Assembly: GCA_018971415.1 (NCBI GenBank)
Contig: JAGXAW010000007.1
Location: 1 to 59,056, forward strand
Origin: Betaproteobacteria bacterium
GTDB taxonomy: Bacteria; Pseudomonadota; Gammaproteobacteria; Burkholderiales; Ferrovaceae
Length of the DNA stretch: 59,056 bases
Direction: 5' to 3'
Shown here: positions 44,320 to 53,963 of the stretch, piece after piece
Numbering within the stretch: position 1 is the stretch's first letter
Layout: every line of letters starts with the position of its first letter
Position numbers and translations under genes: made by a program
Notes under the pieces: model-generated
What the model saw: the letters and a program-made list of their open reading frames with translations, nothing else
The model's database searches: none
Told to the model about the DNA's origin: nothing

Positions 44320-45042
44320 ATGATGAAGAAAAGCCCATTTTTATGGATACTTCTCATATCAATTACTTTACATATAAGCTTTATCTGGCTTTTGTTACAT
44401 CGTCATACGTTGCCACGGATTAATCCAGGACCTATGACAACCTTTGAAAAACCCATTGAATTATCGTGGTCGTTAGAGACTCCTCCTCAACAAGGTAGTC
44501 CAATCCCACCTCAACCTACAGAGTTATCTTCAGTGGCAAAAAAGTCTTTAAAGAAAAACCCTTCTGTCCCCACAAAGTCTGTTCAAGCTAAAGAAACCAG
44601 TCGCGATATTAATAAAAACACTGACATCATCACAGAGAGCTTAAAGTTAGCCAAACAGCTAGATATCAGTTCTGCGAGTGATAACAGTAAAATTTTAAAT
44701 ACGTTAAACAGTCGTAACGCGTTAGTGATAGATTATGAGAGTAACTTTAGGGATAAGGTTGAGAGAATAGGCTCGGTCAATTATCCTGCCCCCGTGAATG
44801 GCCGTCCCTTATCAGGTAACGTCAGAGTCAGTGTCGTGATTAATAGCGATGGACATATTCAAGAGTTACTGATTATTAGGAGCTCTGGTGTGAGTGAGCT
44901 TGATCAGGCGGCGCTAAAAATAATTAGACTGTGTGATCCTTTTCCGCCCTTTTCTAAGTCAATGAAAGCCGTGACCGATGCGGTTCGCATTACCAGAACC
45001 TTTGTCTTTAGACAGTCGGATGAATCGGTATTAAGTCGTTAA
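44320..45042 (+). CDS. TonB-family energy transducer
   Basis: A 240-residue protein with an N-terminal membrane anchor (about 6-26), a Pro/Ser/Lys/Thr-rich periplasmic spacer (about 40-100) and a C-terminal TonB domain. That domain has YPAPVNGRPLSGNVRVSVVINSDGHI, SSGVSELDQAALKIIR and CDPFPPF. It couples the inner-membrane proton force to outer-membrane receptors, but exbB and exbD are not nearby. Its position upstream of yqgE and ruvX parallels Pseudomonas and many betaproteobacteria, although here a photolyase gene is inserted between. It overlaps the convergent photolyase by four bases. Confidence 0.88.
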   Translation: MMKKSPFLWILLISITLHISFIWLLLHRHTLPRINPGPMTTFEKPIELSWSLETPPQQGSPIPPQPTELSSVAKKSLKKNPSVPTKSVQAKETSRDINKNTDIITESLKLAKQLDISSASDNSKILNTLNSRNALVIDYESNFRDKVERIGSVNYPAPVNGRPLSGNVRVSVVINSDGHIQELLIIRSSGVSELDQAALKIIRLCDPFPPFSKSMKAVTDAVRITRTFVFRQSDESVLSR

Positions 45043-46472
45043 ACCAGTTTGTAACGAGCGAGTGTTTTTTCGCGTGCGATTTTGTGATCCACCACTGGCG
45101 CTGGATAATCACTGCCAATAATACAGTGGTACTGTTGCTGCTCAATGGCAGACAATAACCAAGGACTATGGACTTTAGCGGCGGGAACCTCGCTCAGCTC
45201 TGGACAGTAACGCTTAATAAAACTCCCCTCACTATCAAATTTTTCTGATTGTGTTATTGGGTTAAAGATTCTAAACCAAGGTTGTGCATCACAACCCGTA
45301 GAGGCAGACCACTGCCATCCACCGTTATTGGCAGATAAATCAAAGTCATTTAAATGTTCAGCAAAAAAAGCTTCTCCCCAGCGCCAGTCTATTTGTAAGT
45401 CCTTAACCAAAAAGGAGGCGCTGATCATGCGTAATCGATTATGCATAAATCCTGTTTGTAACAGTTGCCTCATAGCGGCATCAACAATGGGATACCCAGT
45501 ATTTCCAGTACACCAAGCATTAAATAACTGAGGATCATTTTCAAACTCAAGTTTATCCCACTCTTTTTTAAAGGACCCCTGTGTCACATAGGGAAAGTGC
45601 CACAGAACAGAGAAATAAAAATCACGCCAAATGAGTTCATTTAGCCAGCTCGATGCTCCCTTGTTGTTTAACTGTAGTGCTTGCCTCACTAACGCCCTAA
45701 CTGAAATTGTGCCAAAACGTGAGTGTACCGACAGATAAGAAACGCCTCGTACACTCGGAAAATCTCGTCGTTCATGGTAATAGGACATTCTCGGTAAAAA
45801 GGCATCCAGTAGTGCTTGAGCCCCAGTTTCACCAGCCTCAATAGGTAAATCCGTAAGATTGGTTTTAACAAAACCTAGCTCAGCCAGGGTGGGCAGTCGG
45901 CAGTTAATCGATTCGGGTTGCGCCAAATGAGTAAAATTGGCTTTATAGTCAATATAGTGTTCACTCGATAACTGTTTGAGCCAGTTATTTTTATAGGGAG
46001 TAAAAACGGTATAGGGTTTATGTTGTGCAGTGAGCACTTCATCTTTTTCAAAGATTGCATGATCTTTAAAAGTTAAGAAGTTAATGCTGCTTTGTTTGAG
46101 TTGCTCTTCAACCAAGCTGTCCCTTTCACGTGCGTAAGGCTCATAATCATGATTTGTTACCACAGCATTAACAGAGAGTTTTTTAGCTAAATCAGTAATG
46201 ATGTTAGTTGGTAAACCGTCCATTACAATCAAATCTCCGCCAAGCTTCTTTAAGTTAACCTTAAGCTCATTCAAGGAGTGCCAAATAAATTCGACACGTC
46301 TGTCCTGTTTATTATTTAGTTGATCTAAGATGGCTCGATCAAATACAAACACACAATACACATTATCAAAGTGATCAAGTGCATAAGACAGGCCGTGATT
46401 GTCATATAAACGAAGATCACGGCGAAACCAAAAAAGCGCTTTTTGAGTGGTATTAACTTGAATACTTTGCAT
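45039..46472 (-). CDS. phrB: Deoxyribodipyrimidine photolyase
   Basis: Repairs cyclobutane pyrimidine dimers using blue light. The 477 residues have the N-terminal antenna domain (ALFWFRRDLRLYDNHGL) and the C-terminal FAD domain. The latter has TISVRALVRQALQLN, LNELIWRDFYFSVLWHFPYV, MRQLLQTGFMHNRLRM and LSANNGGWQWSASTGCD, which match class I CPD photolyases, as does the short C-terminus. It lies between tonB and yqgE in opposite orientation, splitting what is often a contiguous cluster. It implies exposure to sunlight. Confidence 0.95.
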   Translation of the reverse strand: MQSIQVNTTQKALFWFRRDLRLYDNHGLSYALDHFDNVYCVFVFDRAILDQLNNKQDRRVEFIWHSLNELKVNLKKLGGDLIVMDGLPTNIITDLAKKLSVNAVVTNHDYEPYARERDSLVEEQLKQSSINFLTFKDHAIFEKDEVLTAQHKPYTVFTPYKNNWLKQLSSEHYIDYKANFTHLAQPESINCRLPTLAELGFVKTNLTDLPIEAGETGAQALLDAFLPRMSYYHERRDFPSVRGVSYLSVHSRFGTISVRALVRQALQLNNKGASSWLNELIWRDFYFSVLWHFPYVTQGSFKKEWDKLEFENDPQLFNAWCTGNTGYPIVDAAMRQLLQTGFMHNRLRMISASFLVKDLQIDWRWGEAFFAEHLNDFDLSANNGGWQWSASTGCDAQPWFRIFNPITQSEKFDSEGSFIKRYCPELSEVPAAKVHSPWLLSAIEQQQYHCIIGSDYPAPVVDHKIAREKTLARYKLV

Positions 46473-46526
46473 TTTTTACCTGTAAAACGTCATCGAATTT
46501 TTACAACTTATGAGATAATATGCGGC

Positions 46527-47087
46527 ATGACAACGGTAAATTTAACCAATCATTTCCTTATTGCAATGCCTGCTATGCAGGACCTTAATTTTTCCGGAAC
46601 ACTGACCTACATTTGTCGCCATAACGACCAAGGAGCCCTTGGACTTATCGTTAACAGACCAACAGACATTACCTTGGTTCAGTTATTTAATCAAATTGAA
46701 GTGAACGTCGAAAACGACATTTTTAATGACAATATAGTCTATCTTGGGGGCCCCGTTCAAACTGACAGGGGTTTTGTATTGCATTCTCCCGTTGGACAAT
46801 GGCGCTCGTCTTTAAAAATCAATGATCAATTGGCATTAACCACATCTAAAGACATATTAGAGGAGATCGCTAAGGGCTCGGCCACCAACCAACTTTTTGT
46901 GAGCTTAGGTTATGCCGGATGGGAGGCAGGTCAGCTGGAAGAGGAGATTAAGCTAAACAGTTGGTTAACCGTTGAAGCGGACGCAGAGATTATTTTTAAT
47001 ACCCCCTCAGAGCAGCGTTTTAATGCAGCGGTTCGACTATTGGGATTTGATTTATCCATGTTAAGTGATGAGGCTGGGCATGCCTAA
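46527..47087 (+). CDS. yqgE: YqgE/AlgH family protein
   Basis: A 186-residue conserved cytosolic protein of uncertain function; AlgH in Pseudomonas was linked to alginate regulation. The ATG at 46527 gives the family-typical start NLTNHFLIAMPAMQD, then GALGLIVNRPTDITL, YLGGPVQTDRGFVLH, LFVSLGYAGWEAGQLEEEI and a final WLTV. The frame is open further upstream, but that part overlaps the photolyase start and is not conserved. Its end overlaps ruvX by eight bases, the usual pairing. Confidence 0.94.
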   Translation: MTTVNLTNHFLIAMPAMQDLNFSGTLTYICRHNDQGALGLIVNRPTDITLVQLFNQIEVNVENDIFNDNIVYLGGPVQTDRGFVLHSPVGQWRSSLKINDQLALTTSKDILEEIAKGSATNQLFVSLGYAGWEAGQLEEEIKLNSWLTVEADAEIIFNTPSEQRFNAAVRLLGFDLSMLSDEAGHA

Positions 47088-47505
47088 GGGCACCTTGCTC
47101 GCCTTTGACTTCGGATTACGTTACACGGGAGTTGCAATCGGTGAAGCCAGTTTGGGGGTCTCAAGGCCGTTACACACCATTGAAACCACGAATGATAAGG
47201 ATAGACTGAATCAAGCAATGGCTGTGGTGAAGGAGTGGGACCCTGTAAGACTTATAGTTGGCCTACCCTTAGATAAAGAAGGAAAGGATCAGTCGATAAC
47301 CGAGCAATGCCGCCTATTTGCGCACGATTTAGAAAAATTAACGGGAGTTAAAACATCGTTTACCGATGAGCGCTACACTTCTTTGGAGGCCGATTTGAGA
47401 ATGAAAGAAAGAGGCTTAAACGTAAAGGACAGAATGCTATCGCAACACGCAGAGGCTGCGGCCATTATTCTACAGAGCTATATGGAGTCTCTAGACAATG
47501 AATAA
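47080..47505 (+). CDS. ruvX: Holliday-junction resolvase-like RuvX (YqgF), putative 16S pre-rRNA nuclease
   Basis: An RNase H-fold nuclease of 141 residues from ATG 47080 (GAGG six bases upstream). Motifs are [17 protein letters not shown] (first catalytic Asp), [12 protein letters not shown], and [13 protein letters not shown] with the conserved DER, and the final HAEAAAIIL supplies the last acidic residue region. In E. coli the protein completes 16S rRNA 5'-end processing. It overlaps yqgE by eight bases and pyrB by eight. In related clusters pyrR stands between ruvX and pyrB, but it is missing here. Confidence 0.94.
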   Translation: MPKGTLLAFDFGLRYTGVAIGEASLGVSRPLHTIETTNDKDRLNQAMAVVKEWDPVRLIVGLPLDKEGKDQSITEQCRLFAHDLEKLTGVKTSFTDERYTSLEADLRMKERGLNVKDRMLSQHAEAAAIILQSYMESLDNE

Positions 47506-48466
47506 AAATATTCAGCTAAATCAAGCAGGTCAGCTGCAACATCTACTGACGATTGAGGGTTTACCGCCAAGCATATTGTATCAAATCTTAGATACAGCCA
47601 AATCCTATGAACATGTTGCCCATCAAGAAATTAAGAAAGTCCCTGTTTTACAAGGAAAATCTGTTTTTAATTTGTTTTTTGAACCCTCCACAAGAACGAG
47701 GACTACCTTTGAAATTGCCGCCAAACGCTTATCAGCTGACGTGATTAATCTGAATGTCAGTTCTTCCAGTCAGAGTAAAGGGGAGACACTCCTTGATACC
47801 GTTGATAATTTGTCCGCCATGCAGGCTGACATGTTTGTGGTACGCCATGCCGACAGTGGGGCGGCTCACTTAATTGCCAATCATGTAGCGCCTAATATTC
47901 ATGTCATTAATGCAGGTGACGGTCGTCACGCTCACCCAACACAAGCATTACTTGATATGTATACCATTCGCCACTTTAAGGGAAAGTTTAATCACTTGAA
48001 GGTGGCCATTGTGGGTGATGTGCTTCATTCTCGTGTGGCGCGTTCGCAAATTCATGCACTGACTACCCTTGGTGTCTCAGAGGTTCGTATTATTGGTCCT
48101 AAAACCTTAATTCCAAGAAATGTGGAAAGAATGGGCGTACATGTGTTTCATGACATGGTTCAAGGTTTAAAGGGCGTTGATGTGGTGATTATGCTGCGCC
48201 TACAAAATGAGCGTATGAATGGGGCGCTATTACCCAGTCGCGATGAATACTTTAAATTTTACGGTTTAACGAAAGACAAATTGATGCATGCCAAACCAGA
48301 TGCCATAGTGATGCATCCAGGCCCCATGAACCGTGGTGTTGAAATTGATTCAGAGGTGGCTGATGGGGCGCAATCAGTCATTTTATCGCAAGTCACTTTT
48401 GGTATCGCGGTTCGTATGGCGGTAATGTCTATTTTAGTGGGTAACCATGGTGGAGGCGGCGCATGA
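47498..48466 (+). CDS. pyrB: Aspartate carbamoyltransferase, catalytic subunit
   Basis: Condenses carbamoyl phosphate and aspartate in pyrimidine synthesis. The 322 residues have the carbamoyl-phosphate loop [38 protein letters not shown] and [12 protein letters not shown], all intact. The long class-A type N-terminus is present. It overlaps the dihydroorotase-like pyrX gene by four bases, which is typical of the 1:1 PyrB-PyrX dodecamer described in Pseudomonas. No pyrI regulatory subunit is present, as expected for that class. Confidence 0.97.
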   Translation: MNKNIQLNQAGQLQHLLTIEGLPPSILYQILDTAKSYEHVAHQEIKKVPVLQGKSVFNLFFEPSTRTRTTFEIAAKRLSADVINLNVSSSSQSKGETLLDTVDNLSAMQADMFVVRHADSGAAHLIANHVAPNIHVINAGDGRHAHPTQALLDMYTIRHFKGKFNHLKVAIVGDVLHSRVARSQIHALTTLGVSEVRIIGPKTLIPRNVERMGVHVFHDMVQGLKGVDVVIMLRLQNERMNGALLPSRDEYFKFYGLTKDKLMHAKPDAIVMHPGPMNRGVEIDSEVADGAQSVILSQVTFGIAVRMAVMSILVGNHGGGGA

Positions 48467-49746
48467 AAATTCAAATAACCAGAGGAAAAATCGTCGATCC
48501 TCAAGCGCAAACAGTTGTGGCGGCAGATGTGTATATTGCAGCAGGGAAAATTGTCTCCATCGATAAGGCCCCACAAGGCTTTGTTCCCAACCGTATTATT
48601 GATGCCCATGAAAAGTTTATTATTCCGGGTTTGGTGGATTTATCGGCTCGCCTAAGGGAGCCGGGGTTTGAGTATCTTGCTACGCTTGAAAGCGAAATGT
48701 TAGCAGCGAGTGCTGGTGGTGTGACGTCCTTGGTTTGTCCTCCAGACACAGATCCTCCTTTAGATGAACCTGGTTTGGTAGAGATGTTAAAGCACCGAGC
48801 AAAGGGTAAAAATCAAACCAATGTCTATCCTTTGGGTGCCCTCACTATGCAGCTTAAGGGTGAGCGTCTAACTGAAATGGGTGAATTAAAAGAAGCAGGA
48901 TGTATTGGTTTTTCTCAGGCGAATCAACTCATTGCAGATAAACAAGTGCTTTTAAGGGCCATGGATTACGCCGCAACCTTTGGCTTTTCTGTCTGGTTAC
49001 AACCGCAGGATCCGTATTTGTCAAAGGGGGGAGTGGCTCACGATGGAGAAGTAGCAAATCGTTTGGGTTTGCCTGTTATTCCATCCTGTGCTGAGAGTAT
49101 TGCCGTTCATACCATCATAGAGTTAATGAGAGAGACAGGTGCGCGCGTTCATCTATGCCGCATTTCAACGGCTAAAGCTGTAGAACTCATTCAACGGGCT
49201 AAAGAAGAGGGGTTGCCGATAACTGCCGATATTTCAATAAACAGCCTTCACTTAACCGAACACGATATCAGTTACTTTGACTCTAATTGTCACCTAATCC
49301 CTCCTTTAAGGAGCATAGAAGACAAAGAAGCCTTACGTAAAGGTTTAAAGGAAGGGGTCATTGATGTATTGGTGTCAGACCACTCTCCTGTTGATGAGGA
49401 TGTAAAACAGTTACCCTTTCAGGCCTCTGAAGTGGGCGCAACAGGCCTGGAACTCTTGCTCCCCTTAACCCTCAAATGGAGTCAGGAAGACAATATTCCG
49501 CTCGCTCAGGCTTTGAGTCGAGTGACCTCTCGCCCGGCAGATATTTTGGGTATTCATGCAGGTAAAATTGCTGTGGGTGAGCAGGCAGATATCTGTATTT
49601 TTGACCCTGAGAGAGAGTGGTGGGTAACCCCTAACATGTTAAAAAGTCAGGGAAAAAATACCCCATTTGTGAATCGCCCATTACTGGGTAAAGTATCCCA
49701 TACCATTATTGGCGGTTTTTTAATTTATGAAGATGCAAGAGCTTAA
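48463..49746 (+). CDS. pyrX: Dihydroorotase-like non-catalytic subunit PyrX
   Basis: A 427-residue amidohydrolase-fold protein related to type I dihydroorotase but without its metal site. The metal motif DxHxHLREPG is [10 protein letters not shown], the HCED-type motif is QPQDP, and HLCHIS has become HLCRIS, so three groups of His ligands are gone. In Pseudomonas a similar inactive protein is needed to assemble PyrB, and the four-base overlap with pyrB here supports the same role. A true dihydroorotase (pyrC) must then lie elsewhere in the genome. Many pipelines will label this gene dihydroorotase, which would be misleading. Confidence 0.92.
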   Translation: MKIQITRGKIVDPQAQTVVAADVYIAAGKIVSIDKAPQGFVPNRIIDAHEKFIIPGLVDLSARLREPGFEYLATLESEMLAASAGGVTSLVCPPDTDPPLDEPGLVEMLKHRAKGKNQTNVYPLGALTMQLKGERLTEMGELKEAGCIGFSQANQLIADKQVLLRAMDYAATFGFSVWLQPQDPYLSKGGVAHDGEVANRLGLPVIPSCAESIAVHTIIELMRETGARVHLCRISTAKAVELIQRAKEEGLPITADISINSLHLTEHDISYFDSNCHLIPPLRSIEDKEALRKGLKEGVIDVLVSDHSPVDEDVKQLPFQASEVGATGLELLLPLTLKWSQEDNIPLAQALSRVTSRPADILGIHAGKIAVGEQADICIFDPEREWWVTPNMLKSQGKNTPFVNRPLLGKVSHTIIGGFLIYEDARA

Positions 49747-49752
49747 TTGTCC

Positions 49753-51771
49753 ATGAACCCCTTATTAGATTTTTCTGGATTACCCCGATTTGACCTGATT
49801 CAACCCACGCATATTGATGAGGCCGTTAGCACTTTAATTGAGCGTTGTTACCGTGCACTCGATAAGGTCGCAAATTACGCACAAGATCCCACCTGGGAGA
49901 GTTTTGTTTGGCCCTTAGAGACAGCCAATGAAGAGCTTTCTCGTGCTTGGGGACAAGTGGCGCACTTAAATTCAGTGGTGAACACAGCGGAATTACGTGA
50001 TGCTTATAACCGTAACCTTCCTATTGTGACGGAGTATTGGGCAAAACTGGCACAAAACCAGATACTCTATGAGGGATTTAAACGCTTACGTTCCAGTGAA
50101 GATTTTCACCGTCTCTCTCAAGTGAGACAAAAAATTGTTGAAAACGAGTTAAGGGATTTTCGTTTAGGGGGCGCCGAACTCTCTGAGGCTGAAAAACCGC
50201 TCTTCTTGAAATTAGAAAATGACCTTGCCGAGGCTGCCGCAAAGTTTGAGCAAAATCTTCTCGATACCATGAACGACTACACGTATCTTGTTACTGATGA
50301 GCAGCAGCTCTCTGGGTTACCTGAAGATGTGTTGAGTACCGCTAAAGCCTTGTCCACCGAAAAAAACCAAACGGGTTATGTTTTTACTCTACATGCGCCT
50401 TGTTATCTTCCAGTCATGCAGTATGCCGATTCAAGAGCACTGCGCGAAACCTTGTATTATGCCTATGCCACCCGTGCATCAGAATTGGGTAAAGCTGAGT
50501 GGGACAATACACAGTTAATTACAAACATTTTAAATTGGCGTGCACAGCAAGCAGCCTTATTAGGCTTTAAGCATTACGCAGAGTTGTCCTTAGCGAGTAA
50601 GATGGCCAAGTCTGCCGAAGAGGTGATGGGCTTTTTAAGAGATTTAGCCGGTAAAGCCAAGCCCTATGCATTGCAAGATTGGCAAGATCTGATTGATTTT
50701 GCGAAAGTGTACTGTGCTATTGATACACTGATGCCCTGGGATGTGGCTTATGTCTCAGAAAAGCTTAGAGTAGCGCGTTATGATTTTTCTGATCTTGAGG
50801 TCAAAAATTATTTTCCAGAGGATAAAGTCCTTGAGGGTTTATTTCGGGTAATCCATACTTTATATGGTTTATCTGTCGTTCCAGAGGATGTGCCAGTTTG
50901 GCATAATGACGCTAGATTCTATTCTTTAATCAATCAGCAACAGCAAAAAGTCGGACAATTTTATCTTGATCTTTATGCCCGTAACGGAAAACGGGGTGGC
51001 GCATGGATGGATGAGGTGATTACCCGACGTCGCCGCGGAGCTGACAGCACTATTCCTGTGGCCTATCTAACCTGTAATTTTTCTTCTCCGGTAGGCAATA
51101 AACCTGCCACCTTTACCCATGATGAAGTGATTACCTTATTTCATGAATTCGGACATGGATTACATCATCTTTTGACTGAGATTGATGATTTGTCTGTTTC
51201 AGGTATTCATGGGGTGGAATGGGATGCGGTAGAGTTACCTAGCCAATTTATGGAGAATTTTTGCTGGGAATGGGACGTGTTAAAAGCCATGACAAGACAC
51301 GTTGATACGGGTCAACATCTCCCTAAAGTACTCTTTGAGCGCATGCTCCAAGCTAAGAATTTTCAAAGTGGTATGCAAACGGTGCGTCAGATAGAGTTTG
51401 CACTCTTTGATATGCAAATCCACTGTGGCTTATTGGATAACCAGTCTCCTTTGGATGTATTAAAGACCATTCGTGAGGAAGTCGCCGTTATTCAACCGCC
51501 CCATTGGCATCGTTTCCCTCATGGATTTAGTCATATTTTTGCGGGCGGCTACGCGGCCGGTTATTACAGCTATAAGTGGGCTGAAGTGTTATCTGCTGAT
51601 GCTTATTCGTTGTTTGAAGAAAATGGGGTACTCAATGCCACCATTGGCCATCGTTTCCGTGAAGAAATACTGGCAAGAGGTGGATCAAGACCTGCCTTGG
51701 ATTCTTTTATTGCCTTTCGCGGACGAGAGCCTAGCATCGATGCCCTACTTAGACATAACGGAATGGTTTGA
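49753..51771 (+). CDS. prlC: Oligopeptidase A (M3 zinc metallopeptidase)
   Basis: A 672-residue cytosolic peptidase that degrades peptides up to about 20 residues, including cleaved signal peptides. The zinc motif is HEFGHGLHH with the distal Glu in GVEWDAVELPSQFMENF. The C-terminal FSHIFAGGYAAGYYSYKWAE is the M3 substrate-binding region. The ATG at 49753 is preferred over a TTG two codons upstream. It starts six bases after pyrX, so it may be co-transcribed, and ends one base before the xthA start. Confidence 0.95.
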   Translation: MNPLLDFSGLPRFDLIQPTHIDEAVSTLIERCYRALDKVANYAQDPTWESFVWPLETANEELSRAWGQVAHLNSVVNTAELRDAYNRNLPIVTEYWAKLAQNQILYEGFKRLRSSEDFHRLSQVRQKIVENELRDFRLGGAELSEAEKPLFLKLENDLAEAAAKFEQNLLDTMNDYTYLVTDEQQLSGLPEDVLSTAKALSTEKNQTGYVFTLHAPCYLPVMQYADSRALRETLYYAYATRASELGKAEWDNTQLITNILNWRAQQAALLGFKHYAELSLASKMAKSAEEVMGFLRDLAGKAKPYALQDWQDLIDFAKVYCAIDTLMPWDVAYVSEKLRVARYDFSDLEVKNYFPEDKVLEGLFRVIHTLYGLSVVPEDVPVWHNDARFYSLINQQQQKVGQFYLDLYARNGKRGGAWMDEVITRRRRGADSTIPVAYLTCNFSSPVGNKPATFTHDEVITLFHEFGHGLHHLLTEIDDLSVSGIHGVEWDAVELPSQFMENFCWEWDVLKAMTRHVDTGQHLPKVLFERMLQAKNFQSGMQTVRQIEFALFDMQIHCGLLDNQSPLDVLKTIREEVAVIQPPHWHRFPHGFSHIFAGGYAAGYYSYKWAEVLSADAYSLFEENGVLNATIGHRFREEILARGGSRPALDSFIAFRGREPSIDALLRHNGMV

Positions 51772-52554
51772 ATGCGTATTGCCACATGGAACGTTAATTC
51801 AATAAAAGTCCGCATGGAGCAAGTTGGTGATTGGCTCACTCAAGTTAAGCCCGATGTACTGTGTTTACAAGAGTTAAAGTGTGAAACCGATCAATTCCCC
51901 AAGGATTACTTTAGCGCTTTAGGCTACGATGCAACCATTGCAGGTCAAAAAACCTATAATGGCGTTGCTATTTTAAGCCGTCATCATTTAGTAGACAGCC
52001 TCATTGGCATGCCCGAGTTTGACGATCATCAACAGCGCGTGGTGGCTGCCACCGTTAACCATGTTCGTGTAATCAGCGCCTATTGTCCCAATGGTGAATC
52101 GGTGACCTCTGATAAGTATCACTATAAACTGAATTGGTTTAATGCCTTTAACGGATACCTTAAAAATCAAATAGCCTCCCATCAGAAAGTCATTGTATTA
52201 GGAGACTTTAATATCGCTCCTGCAGACCTTGATGTGTACGATCCGAAAGCTTATGAAAACGACGTACTCTGCACAGATTTAGAGCGACAAGCTTTTCAAG
52301 ATTTGCTCTCCTTAGGGTTTATCGATGCTTATCGCCACTGCCACAACGATTTACCTGGCTTTACTTGGTGGCATTATAGAATGAATGCGTTTAAGCGTAA
52401 GATGGGTTTGAGAATCGATCACGCTTTGGTGAGTCACTCTCTCTTACCTGAGTTATCTGACTGCCAGGTAGATGCGTTACCAAGAGCCAACGAACGCCCC
52501 TCTGATCATGCTCCGTTGTTTGTCGATTTGTCCTCTTCCAATCCCAATTCTTGA
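51772..52554 (+). CDS. xthA: Exodeoxyribonuclease III
   Basis: AP endonuclease and 3'-5' exonuclease of base-excision repair. The 260 residues have the EEP-family motifs: ATWNVNSIKVRMEQV, LCLQELKCE with the metal-binding Glu, SAYCPNGESV, LGDFNIAPADLDVYDP, FTWWHYR and the terminal ERPSDHAPLFVDL with catalytic Asp-His. It sits one base after prlC. Its 3' end overlaps the convergent ntrC gene by 49 bases, an unusually long overlap for two complete conserved genes. Confidence 0.96.
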   Translation: MRIATWNVNSIKVRMEQVGDWLTQVKPDVLCLQELKCETDQFPKDYFSALGYDATIAGQKTYNGVAILSRHHLVDSLIGMPEFDDHQQRVVAATVNHVRVISAYCPNGESVTSDKYHYKLNWFNAFNGYLKNQIASHQKVIVLGDFNIAPADLDVYDPKAYENDVLCTDLERQAFQDLLSLGFIDAYRHCHNDLPGFTWWHYRMNAFKRKMGLRIDHALVSHSLLPELSDCQVDALPRANERPSDHAPLFVDLSSSNPNS

Positions 52555-53936
52555 ATTTTACGGGTCAGTGTATTCCTCCCCCAACCCAATAAATGAGCCG
52601 CTTCGATTTTCTTCCCCGCCGTATGAGCTAGGGCCTGCTCAATCAAAATACGTTCAAATTCGATAATTAAACGATTTAAAATGCCCTGCTCTCCTTGAGT
52701 GAGGGATGAGGCTACTTCCATTTTTAGGGCATTTTGCCAAGTGAGTGAGGAATGAGTAGATTTGTCTATGCTCTCTTGGGTTGAAGGAGTTCTAATATCT
52801 TCAGGTAAATCTGCAGTATCCACCGACACACCAGGCGCCATGACGCTTACCCAGTGACAGAGATTTTCTAATTGCCTAACGTTACCTCGCCAAGGTAGGG
52901 TTTTTAAGAAGGCCATGGCATTGTCGGTAAAGCGTTTGGTTTCAACCTGAAGCTCGCGAGCGCTTTTTTGTAAAAAATAACGAGCCAGTAAAGGGATATC
53001 ATCTCGTCTGTCATGTAAGGAGGGAATTCGTATACGTATCACATTGAGTCGATGATAAAGGTCCTCACGGAAAAGTCCTTCATTGACTCGTTGCTCAAGA
53101 TTTTGGTGGGTAGCAGCAATAATTCTGACTTGGCTTGCTATCGGAGAATGCCCTCCCACGCGATAATAGTGGCCATCTGACAAGACGCGAAGAAGACGAG
53201 TCTGTAAATCTGCTGGCATATCACCGATCTCATCTAAGAAAAGAGTACCTCCCTCAGCTTGTTCAAAGCGGCCTTTACGTAATGTGTTCGCCCCAGTGAA
53301 GGCCCCTCTCTCGTGACCAAAGAGTTCTGATTCTAATAATTCTTTTGGGATAGCGGCAGTGTTAATGGCAATAAAAGGTTTATTGGCTCTTTGACTGTGT
53401 CGATGGAGGGCACGCGCCACAAGCTCCTTCCCTGTTCCAGACTCGCCGGTGATGAGGACGGTTGCTGTGGATTGCGACAAGCGACCAATAGCCCGAAAGA
53501 CCTCTTGCATGGCAGGCGCTTGCCCTAAAATTTCAGGGGTCAGGCTGTCATCAACGGTGGTGTTCTCAAAATTTGCACTTTCATTAATTGCTCGTCTGAT
53601 GAGTTCGATGGCATGATCCACATCAAAGGGTTTAGGTAAATATTCATAAGCTCCGCCCTGAAAGGCGCTCACTGCACTCTCCAGGTCAGAGTAAGCCGTC
53701 ATGATAATGACGGGTAAGTTTGGGTTGTGCTCTTTGAGTTTTTCCAGTAAAACAAGACCCGAGTGACCAGGCATACGAATATCACTCACCACAATTTGCG
53801 GCTGTTCGTCTTCCAAGGCTTCCAAGGCTTCTGGAGCAGATGAAAAGGTCTTATAAGCAATATTTTCTCGCGTTAATGCTTTTTCAAATACCCATCTAAT
53901 TGAACGATCATCATCTACTATCCAAACAGGTTTCAT
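52506..53936 (-). CDS. ntrC: Nitrogen regulation response regulator NtrC
   Basis: Sigma-54 activator of nitrogen-assimilation genes. The 476 residues have a receiver domain with phosphoacceptor Asp52 (VVSDIRMPG). The AAA+ domain has Walker A GESGTGKE, the sigma-54-contacting loop GAFTGA, and Walker B GGTLFLDEIGDMP. A C-terminal Fis-type helix-turn-helix ends in LLGWGRNTLTRKIQELGLE. Everything needed for activation is present. Candidate targets in this window are the glnA and porin-glnK-amtB promoters. It follows ntrB by 27 bases and overlaps xthA by 49. Confidence 0.97.
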   Translation of the reverse strand: MKPVWIVDDDRSIRWVFEKALTRENIAYKTFSSAPEALEALEDEQPQIVVSDIRMPGHSGLVLLEKLKEHNPNLPVIIMTAYSDLESAVSAFQGGAYEYLPKPFDVDHAIELIRRAINESANFENTTVDDSLTPEILGQAPAMQEVFRAIGRLSQSTATVLITGESGTGKELVARALHRHSQRANKPFIAINTAAIPKELLESELFGHERGAFTGANTLRKGRFEQAEGGTLFLDEIGDMPADLQTRLLRVLSDGHYYRVGGHSPIASQVRIIAATHQNLEQRVNEGLFREDLYHRLNVIRIRIPSLHDRRDDIPLLARYFLQKSARELQVETKRFTDNAMAFLKTLPWRGNVRQLENLCHWVSVMAPGVSVDTADLPEDIRTPSTQESIDKSTHSSLTWQNALKMEVASSLTQGEQGILNRLIIEFERILIEQALAHTAGKKIEAAHLLGWGRNTLTRKIQELGLEEDKSTNNGA

Positions 53937-53963
53937 AAGGGTCCTTGCTGTGCCAAATTTAAT

